From contig CAJXDY010000010.1 of the NCBI GenBank assembly GCA_913052135.1, positions 1 through 57,293 on the forward strand: a DNA stretch of 57,293 bases, written 5' to 3'. Numbering within the stretch: position 1 is the stretch's first letter; each line of letters opens with the position of its first letter. Source of the DNA: UBA8106 sp913052135. Lineage in GTDB: Bacteria; Acidobacteriota; Vicinamibacteria; Vicinamibacterales; UBA823. The translations under genes were made by a program, and so were the position numbers. Positions 28,288 to 36,493 of this stretch are shown piece after piece. Under the pieces are notes generated by a model that was given only the letters and a program-made list of their open reading frames with translations, had not been told where the DNA came from and did no database searches.

Positions 28288-29838
28288 TTACCAACGCCGA
28301 CTCCACACGAAATAACGACGCAACCACCGCTTCAACCTCGGGGTAATCAAACTTCGCCGATAGGCATCGCCTGCTTTCCTTAGGGCTTCAATCTGCGTTG
28401 GATATGGATGGATGGTATTTGAAATATCTGACAGCGTGCCGTGTTGACTGATCGCATACGTAGCTTCGCCAATCATCTCATTCGCGTGTGTTGCTACAAT
28501 CGTACAACCCAATAATCGACCGCATTCGTGATGTACACGCACAAAACCATCCGTCATCTCGTCCAGAACTGCTCGATCCACTTCGGCAAGAGGCACCGTT
28601 AGAGATTCTACCCGGTGACCACGCGCACTTGCCTCTTCACTATTAAGACCCACATGGGCGATCTCGGGATCAGTATAAGTGCACCATGGAATTACCAGCG
28701 TACTGACTTTCTTTCGACCATAGAACAGAGCGTTTTGAATTGCTACGCGAGCCATGGCATCAGCAACATGTGTAAACCTAAATGTCGAGCAAACATCTCC
28801 AGCTGCGTAAATGCGTCGATTCGTTGTCCGCAACTGGTCGTTAACCACAACTCCTGACTCTCCATGAACAACGCCTGCAACCTTGAGATTAAGACTCTCA
28901 ATGTTCGGTTCCCTGCCACCCGCAATTAAAAATTGATCGCCGCACGCTTCTTTGGATATGCCAGATTGCTGGAAGTGAACCTGTATCTCAGCGCCGTGAT
29001 GCACGACTTTCTGTATTGCCGCGTTAAGTTTAAATTGCACACCATCTGCACTAAGCTGGCGCTGAATAAGTGCCGCCGCATCACGATCCTCACGAGGCAG
29101 TACTTGTTCCGCCAGATCTAGAACAGTGACATGACTTCCAAATCGTGCAAACGCTTGAGCCATCTCGCAACCCACTGGTCCGGCTCCGAGGACAAGGAGG
29201 CGGCGCGGAAGATCGGTCAACCAGAATAGATTCTTATTTGTTAAGTATCGGGTCTCGGTGAGGCCTGGAATTTCAGGAATCCTTGGCCGACTGCCTGTGG
29301 CTATGATGGCACGCCTGAAGTGCAAACTTTGGTTTTTAACCTGGACGGTCGAACGCCCCGTAAATTCGGCTTCTCCCAGAAACACGTCAACTCCGAGATT
29401 AACTAATCGACTTACAGAATCATGTTGACCTAGGTCCGAACGACGGAGCCGCATGCGTTCCATAATGCGACCAAAGTTGACGGTCGACCCATCCGTATCA
29501 ACGCCCAATGCCTTGGCATTTCGCAATTCCCCGATGAGTTTCGCAGAGCGCAAAAGAGCCTTCGACGGTACACATCCTGCGTTTAAGCAATCCCCACCGA
29601 ATAAACTTTTTTCGATCAGTGCCACCCGTGCCCCAAGACTAGCTGCAGCGACTGCACTTACTAAACCGGCCGTTCCAGCTCCGAGAACACATAGATCGTA
29701 TCGGCCATTCCCGACAGGATTCGACCAGTCTGGCGGATGCACGTGAGACAGAAGGTTTTGATTCGCTTGATCGAGTGGCTGAATCAAGGATTCTGGTAAC
29801 GCCGATTTAACTGGAAAGGGCGTACTCATACCATTCAC
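28288..29838 (-). CDS. Mercuric-reductase-like FAD/NAD(P) disulfide oxidoreductase
   Basis: A class I pyridine nucleotide disulfide oxidoreductase of 516 residues (GTG at 29838; ATG at 29829 is also possible). FAD-binding GAGTAGL, redox-active disulfide GGDCLNAGCVPSK (Cys84/Cys89 counted from the GTG), NAD(P)-binding LGAGPVGCEMAQAFARFG, AAGDVC, and the dimer-interface HPYPTQIEA are all present. There is no HMA metal-binding domain at the N-terminus and no C-terminal vicinal cysteine pair, so mercury reduction is unlikely; this subgroup of unknown substrate is widespread. An unusual roughly 45-residue N-terminal extension precedes the FAD motif. It lies 20 bases after the glycosyltransferase gene and 160 bases before msrP. 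Confidence 0.88.
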   Translation of the reverse strand: MNGMSTPFPVKSALPESLIQPLDQANQNLLSHVHPPDWSNPVGNGRYDLCVLGAGTAGLVSAVAAASLGARVALIEKSLFGGDCLNAGCVPSKALLRSAKLIGELRNAKALGVDTDGSTVNFGRIMERMRLRRSDLGQHDSVSRLVNLGVDVFLGEAEFTGRSTVQVKNQSLHFRRAIIATGSRPRIPEIPGLTETRYLTNKNLFWLTDLPRRLLVLGAGPVGCEMAQAFARFGSHVTVLDLAEQVLPREDRDAAALIQRQLSADGVQFKLNAAIQKVVHHGAEIQVHFQQSGISKEACGDQFLIAGGREPNIESLNLKVAGVVHGESGVVVNDQLRTTNRRIYAAGDVCSTFRFTHVADAMARVAIQNALFYGRKKVSTLVIPWCTYTDPEIAHVGLNSEEASARGHRVESLTVPLAEVDRAVLDEMTDGFVRVHHECGRLLGCTIVATHANEMIGEATYAISQHGTLSDISNTIHPYPTQIEALRKAGDAYRRSLITPRLKRWLRRYFVWSRRW

Positions 29839-29858
29839 AAAGTATCAGATTGCTCCAA

Positions 29859-30575
29859 TTAGCTGGGCGAGCCTGACGCAGATTTGTAATACACACGCGC
29901 TAGCCACTCAGCATCTATTCCCAAGAAAAATCCAAACAACAACAGAACGTTCTGAGCACTACGCCGACACCATCCGTCTTTCTGCCAACGTCTAGATGAC
30001 ACCTGAATAGGTAGCCTTGATTTAAATAACCTACCTCGACGCCTTAGCTGAATGACCAAGTCTACATCCTCCATAAGCGGAAGATTTCGATAACCATGAA
30101 TCGCGTTAAATACGTCGCGACGCGCAAAAAGACCCTGATCACCATATGGAAGATTTAGCCATGCCACACGCCTAGCCACTCCCCACTCAATCAGGCGAGC
30201 ACGCCAATCAGTCGTCTGGAGTTTAAACCGGTAGCAGCCGCCAACATACTGTCTGTTCGCATTGGCCTTCAGGATTTCGGTATCCCAACCGACGCTTAAT
30301 CGGCAATCCGCATGCAAAAACAGTAACCAGTCACCAGATGCCAACCGTGCGCCATGGTTCATTTGACGGGCACGTCCTGGACGTGTCTTAGTCCAGCATA
30401 CCCAAGGACAGGCACCTTTCAGAGCCTCAATCGAGGAATCGGTATCTGCACCATCGACAACAATAATTTCTATGGAGCCTTGATGGATCATCTCCAGTGA
30501 AATTGTAGAAAGAAGTCCTTCAAGTTGTTCTGTATCGTGTAAAACCGGCACGACGACACTGATAGTCGAAAGCAA
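29859..30575 (-). CDS. Family 2 glycosyltransferase, TIGR04283-like
   Basis: A 238-residue GT-A glycosyltransferase. Signatures are ISVVVPVLHDTEQLEGLL at the N-terminus, EIIVVDGADTDSSIEAL, RARQMNHGA, and the LFLHADC metal-binding segment. These match the TIGR04283 family, named from a proposed role in arsenosugar biosynthesis. The usual partner (TIGR04282) and ArsM are not visible here, so that role is not supported locally. The C-terminus has a hydrophobic FFLGIDAEWLARVYY segment. The start is a TTG five bases after the esterase stop codon begins; no better codon lies before the domain. Confidence 0.88.
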   Translation of the reverse strand: MLSTISVVVPVLHDTEQLEGLLSTISLEMIHQGSIEIIVVDGADTDSSIEALKGACPWVCWTKTRPGRARQMNHGARLASGDWLLFLHADCRLSVGWDTEILKANANRQYVGGCYRFKLQTTDWRARLIEWGVARRVAWLNLPYGDQGLFARRDVFNAIHGYRNLPLMEDVDLVIQLRRRGRLFKSRLPIQVSSRRWQKDGWCRRSAQNVLLLFGFFLGIDAEWLARVYYKSASGSPS

Positions 30576-30577
30576 GA

Positions 30578-31279
30578 TTAAGACTCTATGTGCAAAAAGG
30601 TAGTCAACTCAGACCAAATAAACTCCAAGCTATTCAAAAGCTGGTGTCCATCATCCAACCAATGCACTTGTACATTCGATCGCTCAGTCGCAAAACGTGC
30701 GACAACCTTGGGATCGACGACATCATCGTGTTTTCCGTGAAAAATCATGATCGGCTTATTAACCTGGACCGCAAAGGAATCATACCGACCCGCATCACTA
30801 TAAAGTTCGTAATGCACGGGTCTCATTTCACCGAAGGCGTGATGAAACACTTGAAGATGACCACTCTGTTGCCAACGATCAAATTCGCCCGCATCAAGAC
30901 TAGGCATTTGATTCTTGCCAAAATCGAATGCCGGCGCCAATAGCACCAAGCGTTCAATTCGAGAACTGTCAAGGTCTTGACGGGCCGACTTTAAACCACC
31001 TTGAGAGTCAGTTGCGGCCAAGTGTAACGCTACAAAAGCACCCAGACTAGACCCAATAAGACTCACAGGACCAGCCGGCAGAGCCTGTATAGAGCGGCCA
31101 ACTCTATCAATCATCCTAGAGACGGTAAGCGTTGAAAAATCAGGGGCGTTTAAATCTGGACAGTGCAACGTCACGTCGTGTGGCTGCAACCGATCGGCAA
31201 GCCACCTCGCCTTCGCCGACTTTTCGGACGACGCGAAACCGTGGAGATAGACAAAGTGCTTCACAGTTTTGTCGTGCAT
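30578..31279 (-). CDS. YqiA-like alpha/beta hydrolase (esterase)
   Basis: A 233-residue cytoplasmic alpha/beta hydrolase. The chain opens with FVYLHGFASSEKSAKARWL, has the nucleophile elbow LIGSSLGAFVALHLA (GSSLG), an acidic residue after IMIFHGKHDDVVDP, and the catalytic histidine in DDGHQLLNS. The family resembles E. coli YqiA and other small esterases; the substrate is unknown. Its ATG lies 19 bases inside the SET-domain gene, so the two are translationally linked, and the glycosyltransferase follows two bases after its stop. Confidence 0.88.
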   Translation of the reverse strand: MHDKTVKHFVYLHGFASSEKSAKARWLADRLQPHDVTLHCPDLNAPDFSTLTVSRMIDRVGRSIQALPAGPVSLIGSSLGAFVALHLAATDSQGGLKSARQDLDSSRIERLVLLAPAFDFGKNQMPSLDAGEFDRWQQSGHLQVFHHAFGEMRPVHYELYSDAGRYDSFAVQVNKPIMIFHGKHDDVVDPKVVARFATERSNVQVHWLDDGHQLLNSLEFIWSELTTFLHIES

Positions 31280-31677
31280 CCTGGCTTACAGCGACACGGC
31301 ATCGTTTTATCACCATCCGTAGAATAGTCGTACGATAATTCTTCTCCACGCTTAATATTACGGGCTGCTCGAATCCAAATTGTATGTCCGACGATTTGCA
31401 CGTAGCAATTCGGCTTGCAACTATGATTTATAAACCTAGCGGTGTTACCTCCGACTGCAGCATCACGAACCCAAAAATTATTAATCTTGAAGCACCAGAT
31501 GTGGCCACGGCTAAGGTAGCGATCCTCTCGAACAGCACTTTGTTTGTGTGTGATTTTCTCACCGTCATAGTCAATGATTCGTTTATTCTTGTTAATGGGA
31601 GCAGTGGCGAACACTCCCCAACCGTGAATCTTTGACCGTCGTCTTTTAAATATTGGTTTTATATTTGTTTTTGCCAT
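31261..31677 (-). CDS. SET-domain protein lysine methyltransferase
   Basis: A 138-residue protein from the ATG at 31677 (AAGG just upstream; the longer frame to 31707 would start with TTG). It is almost entirely a SET domain: SKIHGWGVFATAPI (AdoMet-binding GWG), ARFINHSCKPNC (NHS at 84-86), GEELSYDY (111-118, catalytic Tyr), and a post-SET cysteine set CRCKPGC (128-134). All catalytic signatures are intact, so lysine methylation of a protein is likely. The substrate is unknown; the N-terminal KRRRSK patch could contact acidic surfaces. It heads an apparent minus-strand operon with an esterase and a glycosyltransferase. Confidence 0.9.
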   Translation of the reverse strand: MAKTNIKPIFKRRRSKIHGWGVFATAPINKNKRIIDYDGEKITHKQSAVREDRYLSRGHIWCFKINNFWVRDAAVGGNTARFINHSCKPNCYVQIVGHTIWIRAARNIKRGEELSYDYSTDGDKTMPCRCKPGCTTKL

Positions 31678-31859
31678 AGCACCTTTGACTTCACAATAAT
31701 TCTTCAACTAAAAATTTTTAACACAAAGAGACAGTCGCGCGCTCATAAAGTGAATGTGCGTTCTCATGTAGCGCATCCTACAATTATGCTGTACTCGCGT
31801 AACCTTAACATCACAGTTACTTGGATATTACGATAATCGTTGCCTCTTTACGATACGCA

Positions 31860-34800
31860 TTAATGAAAATCATGGGAAGCGATCTCTGGCCAGTCACCTG
31901 CAAGTCTCTGTATTCGCTCTGCCTTGATCGACACAACCCTTTCTTGAATCTGTAGTGTTCCTTCTACCATCAAGAACGATTCCTTTGTAATCACAACACA
32001 TTCTGATGAAAATAAATCTGGTCGAATGATGATGTTTGCAAGACCTGTTTCATCCTCTAAAGTCAAAAAGACAAATCCCTTGGCTGTACTAGGGCGCTGT
32101 CGTGTGACAACTGCACCAGCTACACGCACACTGCAACCATGGCCAGCCTTTGGCAGATCGCGCGCAAACGTCACACCACGCCTTACTAATTCGTCACGCC
32201 GAAATGCCATCGGATGTGGACCTAATGTTAGCCCTGTACCGACATAATCGGCTACAACACATTCCATCGGCGTCATGGACGAAAGCGGACTTATGTTGTC
32301 TATTTCTTGATTTGCACTTTCTGATTTTTGAAAGAGTTCTCCTGCTGGTCGAATCGCATGCTCCACTTGCCACAATGCAGCTCGTCGATCGTGCCCGAAT
32401 TCACTGAGTGCCCCGATCTGGGCCAGAGCTACCAGCTCGTTTCGCCAAATCTTGGTTCGCGCAACCAAATCATCAATTGAATTGAAACGTGCATTACAGC
32501 CAGGCAACCTCTTTTGGCTATTACGTGCTGACTGGATTAATTGGCCAACAGATTCACGTAGCCCTAACACATACCTTAACCCAAGACGGATAACCCCTTC
32601 TTCTTCAACCGTGCACAACCAGTCAGAACGTTGGACGTTGATCTCCTGAAATTTGATACCTCGCCGCTGTGCATCCCTAATTAAGGTTGCCGGATGATAA
32701 AAACCCATTGGTTGATTGTTTAACAAAGCAACATAAAAAACCGTTGGAAAATGCACTTTCAAATACGCACTGGCGTAGACCAATAACGCAAAGCTAGCCG
32801 CGTGAGATTCTGGAAACCCGTACATCGCGAACGAAGTAATCGACCTTACAATTTCATCGGCAGCCTCATCGGTAATTCCCTGCCGTGCCATCCCCACACG
32901 TAAACGACTTTCAATTTGTTCCATTTTCTGATCCGAACGCTTGAATCCAAATGCGCGACGTAACTCTTCAGCTTCTCCTCCTGAAAATCCGGCGGCTACC
33001 ATAGCCATTCGCAGTAACTGCTCCTGAAACAACGGAACCCCCAACGTACGCCTCAGAATCGGCTCAAATGCTGGATGTGCATAAACTACCGGCGCTTGAC
33101 CCGAACGACGTTTCAAGTATGGATGCACCATCTTTCCAACGATCGGACCAGGACGAATCAATGCCACTTCGACCACTAAATCGTAGAAACATGCTGGTCG
33201 TAGACGAGGCAATGTAGCCATCTGTGCCCTTGATTCAACCTGAAACACGCCAATGGTGTCGGCCTCCTGTAGCATTTGATAAACATCCGGATCATCCTGA
33301 GGAAGATGTCCAAGATCTAACACTGGCCACTTGCGGGGCATCACTGCCTGCCCCTCATCTTTCAGCGCTGACTTATTAACCATTCCAATCGCATCCTGCA
33401 ACACGGCCATCATGCCGAGACCAAGTAAATCAACTTTAATGATGCCCATGTCAGCACAGTCATCCTTATCCCACTGAATTACGACACGCCCTGGCATACT
33501 CGCTGGCTCAAGTGGTACTACTTCATCGAGACGTCCTCGGCAGAGCACCATACCACCGGAATGCTGTCCGAGATGTCGAGGTAGATGCTGGATTTGTTGC
33601 CATAACTCGACACATTTACGAACACGTAAATCCTTATCGACGGATTTTGCGTCATTTAAATAGCTAGTAAGCGCACCTGGGGAATCAGTCCGTGCAAACT
33701 TTCCCACCGTCTTCGACAAGCGATTGATCCGATCCGCATCAATACCCAACACCTTGCCAACCTCGCGCATAGCGTTCCGTCCTCGGTACGTAATGACATT
33801 CGCTGTCATGGCGGCGCCTACTTGTCCGTACCGTTCATAGACGTACTGAATGACTTGCTCACGCCGATCTCCACTCGGCAAATCAAGATCGATATCTGGC
33901 CATTCCCTTCGCTCCTCTGACAGAAATCGTTCAAAGAGCAAATCCATACCAACTGGATCCACTGCCGTTATGCCCAAGCTGTAACAAACGGCACTGTTCG
34001 CTGCAGATCCTCGTCCCTGCACCAAAATATCGTGTCGGCGACAAAAATTAACGAGATCCCAGACGATGAGGAAATAGCCGGCTAAATCGAGCTTCTCGAT
34101 TAACGCTAGTTCATGTGCAATCTGTTGACGCGCGCGCTCATGGTACGGTCGGTATCGTTCGCGTGCACCGATTTCCGTCACTTTTCTTAGAAAAGAACCC
34201 ATGCAGTCGCCATCCGGTACGGGATACACAGGAAATCGATATTCGAGATCGTTCATCGAGTACTGCAGACGACTTGCTAATTCCTCGGTTGAACGAAGCG
34301 CCCCAGGTAGATCACGGAATAATCGTTCCATGGCATCCGGCGATTTGAGGTATCGCTCAGAATTTCGCATAAGTCGACGCCCAGCACGATTAAGTGTTGT
34401 TTTGTACCGTACACAAGTCAGCACATCATGGAGTAGACGATCGCCTACTGTCGCAAATCGTACGCCATTTGTGGCTATTACCGGTACACGGTACGCTGAG
34501 GCCAAATCTATCAAGAACCGGTTCTGAGATTCTTCGTCTCGCAACAAATGACGCTGCACTTCAACATAAACGTTACTCCTTCCAAAGAGTCCAAGGAGCC
34601 GATTGAAGATTTCATCTACATCAGTTTGAGAGCTGGTAAATATTGACTGACCTGCTAGTGCTACGAGCCCCTCTGTTGAACCCTCAAAGTCGTCAAGTGT
34701 TAGCGAACCTTTTCCCTTCGGCGATCGCAACTTCATTCGAGTCACGAGTTGGCAAAGATGACGATATCCCTTCTTTGACTCAACTAGTACCGGTAGTCGC

Positions 34801-35063
34801 CGTATCAGTGGCGTTGAACGTTTCTTGTTCGCCTGTGAACCGTTTATCCTCTCTGTCCTAATCGTAAGTTCGCACCCAATGATCGGCCGAATGCCGGCTG
34901 TCATGGCAGCCTTATGAAACCTCGGCACCCCATAGACGCCATCCCTATCGAGTAATGCTAGGGCTGAATATCCTAGTGCAGCAGCTCGTTCGACGAGAGC
35001 CTCGGGCGTCGACGCACCGTCAAGAAACGAAAAAGCGGAAGCAGTATGTAACTCCAAGTACAT
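31860..35063 (-). CDS. dnaE2: Error-prone DNA polymerase DnaE2
   Basis: A C-family polymerase that, with ImuA and ImuB, performs mutagenic translesion synthesis after DNA damage. 1067 residues from the ATG at 35063; an in-frame GTG-like extension to 35090 lies inside imuB. Landmarks are the N-terminal PHP domain (LHTASAFSFLDGA), the palm aspartates in WPDIDLDLPSGDR (about residues 390-394), KVDLLGLGMM, the fingers/HhH region and a C-terminal OB fold (VTRQRPSTAKGFVFLTLEDE). There is no C-terminal tau-binding tail, which separates it from DnaE1. Its ATG shares one base with the imuB stop (TGATG), so the two are coupled. Confidence 0.96.
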   Translation of the reverse strand: MYLELHTASAFSFLDGASTPEALVERAAALGYSALALLDRDGVYGVPRFHKAAMTAGIRPIIGCELTIRTERINGSQANKKRSTPLIRRLPVLVESKKGYRHLCQLVTRMKLRSPKGKGSLTLDDFEGSTEGLVALAGQSIFTSSQTDVDEIFNRLLGLFGRSNVYVEVQRHLLRDEESQNRFLIDLASAYRVPVIATNGVRFATVGDRLLHDVLTCVRYKTTLNRAGRRLMRNSERYLKSPDAMERLFRDLPGALRSTEELASRLQYSMNDLEYRFPVYPVPDGDCMGSFLRKVTEIGARERYRPYHERARQQIAHELALIEKLDLAGYFLIVWDLVNFCRRHDILVQGRGSAANSAVCYSLGITAVDPVGMDLLFERFLSEERREWPDIDLDLPSGDRREQVIQYVYERYGQVGAAMTANVITYRGRNAMREVGKVLGIDADRINRLSKTVGKFARTDSPGALTSYLNDAKSVDKDLRVRKCVELWQQIQHLPRHLGQHSGGMVLCRGRLDEVVPLEPASMPGRVVIQWDKDDCADMGIIKVDLLGLGMMAVLQDAIGMVNKSALKDEGQAVMPRKWPVLDLGHLPQDDPDVYQMLQEADTIGVFQVESRAQMATLPRLRPACFYDLVVEVALIRPGPIVGKMVHPYLKRRSGQAPVVYAHPAFEPILRRTLGVPLFQEQLLRMAMVAAGFSGGEAEELRRAFGFKRSDQKMEQIESRLRVGMARQGITDEAADEIVRSITSFAMYGFPESHAASFALLVYASAYLKVHFPTVFYVALLNNQPMGFYHPATLIRDAQRRGIKFQEINVQRSDWLCTVEEEGVIRLGLRYVLGLRESVGQLIQSARNSQKRLPGCNARFNSIDDLVARTKIWRNELVALAQIGALSEFGHDRRAALWQVEHAIRPAGELFQKSESANQEIDNISPLSSMTPMECVVADYVGTGLTLGPHPMAFRRDELVRRGVTFARDLPKAGHGCSVRVAGAVVTRQRPSTAKGFVFLTLEDETGLANIIIRPDLFSSECVVITKESFLMVEGTLQIQERVVSIKAERIQRLAGDWPEIASHDFH

Positions 35064-36481
35064 CAGTCCATAATTCCTGACACAAACCAAGCCTTGAGCG
35101 CGCGGTCTCGATAAATCCGATAGACTCCACCACTACTTAAAGCCACGTCCCATTCGTCATAACTCCAAAAGCTATCTACTGATTGGTGTTTCGAAGCAGA
35201 TTCTCTCGACATCCACCAATGACCAGACGAACGCCATGGACCCGCACACCTAACAATTGATCGAGTGCCAATACCACTACCTGCTGAAATTTGAACCGGG
35301 CGTCCACAATCGGTCATCACACGAGCTGCTACTGGACAACGAAACCTTCTGAGACCAACAAGTGGTAACTTCATTGCCACAGACGATTGAATACGGGCAT
35401 TATTCGGATTAAAAGTCTGCATATCGAAAGCACCAGGACGATGTGAATCAACCAAGATGGGCGCACCGCATTTCCCTTTACCCATCAACGTTGTCAGGCG
35501 TGCTAATAGTGTCGACAACTGCTCAGGTGACGGAAAGGCTCGTCTGAGTAACGAAAACTGAACCGCACGTGCAGGACCGGGATTCACGCTTATGATGATT
35601 CGGTCAATACCTGCGGAAGGTGGATGAGTTTCCAGATCAAGCAATAAGAGCGTTTGCAGAACCTGTGGATCACGAATTGGGGTAGGCAACTGCAACGTCC
35701 GTGTGTGATAAACGCGTGTGACCAACCAGCACTGCACGGTCAGCGCAGCCGCAGCAACGTTACACTGCGCAAGTTTTTCCATTAATCGCTCAAGCACTTG
35801 GCCAATGACGAAGGCCAGTGGCTTAAATCCTTCAATGGGCCATTCGAAGTCATAGATTTCTTTGAACTGCAAATCATCTGGCGCCGACATAAGTGGCCAT
35901 ACATCTTCGCCACGAGCACACCGCTGCCAAGCCTCACCGTCAACTCCTAATCGCGCAAATAACTCGTCGCATGGTAGCGCTGTCAGATCTCCGAGTGTTG
36001 AAAGTCCCCAGCGTCGAAAAGCACGAAACACTTCGCTTCCAGCATGCTGAAACACCTCACGTTTACGCGATGAGTAAAACAAGGATTCAGTCGATTCTGA
36101 TGTCTTGGTTTCAGAAAAGACACTCTCTAAAACCGTTAATGGCAATAAAGCCAGTGCCTCCTTTTCGCAGCCAGGATTGGTTACGGTCAGAGCTTTAGAA
36201 CCACCATAGGCCAACAACACGGAAGCAGTTCGCGTTGTTGCAAGCGCAACTCGGCAATGAATGTCTCGTTGAATCGCCATGCGGCGTACGGTATTTCCAA
36301 CTGCACGAAAATCGCCCCACAGACCACGTAACCCATTCGCATCCAGGACAACCGTCTTTTGATTAAAAATTGTAAAGTGTGGAGAGCATGCACGAGCTAG
36401 TTCAACGAGATCGTTGTATTGCTTGGTATTAGGTAGCCGCTGTTTGCCATTGGACAGCAGCATATGCACACCCACGAACAT
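35063..36481 (-). CDS. imuB: ImuB, catalytically inert Y-family polymerase, short N-terminus
   Basis: A 472-residue adaptor of the ImuA-ImuB-DnaE2 mutasome that normally brings DnaE2 to the sliding clamp. It resembles Y-family polymerases without the palm aspartates. Visible are the thumb/little-finger region (FRRWGLSTLGDLTALPCDELFARLG, LEPASM-free), the RPGAFDM segment, and the typical ImuB end (GPWRSSGHWW, EWDVALSSGGVYRIYRDR). The protein starts only about 30 residues before the ACSPHFTIFNQ segment, where other ImuB proteins have about 80 more residues. A TAA stop precedes the ATG in frame. No obvious QxxLPLW-like clamp motif was found. imuA ends 12 bases upstream. Confidence 0.87.
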   Translation of the reverse strand: MFVGVHMLLSNGKQRLPNTKQYNDLVELARACSPHFTIFNQKTVVLDANGLRGLWGDFRAVGNTVRRMAIQRDIHCRVALATTRTASVLLAYGGSKALTVTNPGCEKEALALLPLTVLESVFSETKTSESTESLFYSSRKREVFQHAGSEVFRAFRRWGLSTLGDLTALPCDELFARLGVDGEAWQRCARGEDVWPLMSAPDDLQFKEIYDFEWPIEGFKPLAFVIGQVLERLMEKLAQCNVAAAALTVQCWLVTRVYHTRTLQLPTPIRDPQVLQTLLLLDLETHPPSAGIDRIIISVNPGPARAVQFSLLRRAFPSPEQLSTLLARLTTLMGKGKCGAPILVDSHRPGAFDMQTFNPNNARIQSSVAMKLPLVGLRRFRCPVAARVMTDCGRPVQISAGSGIGTRSIVRCAGPWRSSGHWWMSRESASKHQSVDSFWSYDEWDVALSSGGVYRIYRDRALKAWFVSGIMD

Positions 36482-36493
36482 GATTTATGTAAG

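Noticed and set aside
28288..29838. Mercury resistance gene merA
   Set aside because: No HMA domain, no C-terminal Cys pair, and no merR/merT nearby.
29859..30575. Arsenosugar biosynthesis cluster
   Set aside because: The glycosyltransferase fits TIGR04283 but no ArsM, radical SAM ArsS or TIGR04282 partner is nearby, so the pathway is not supported.
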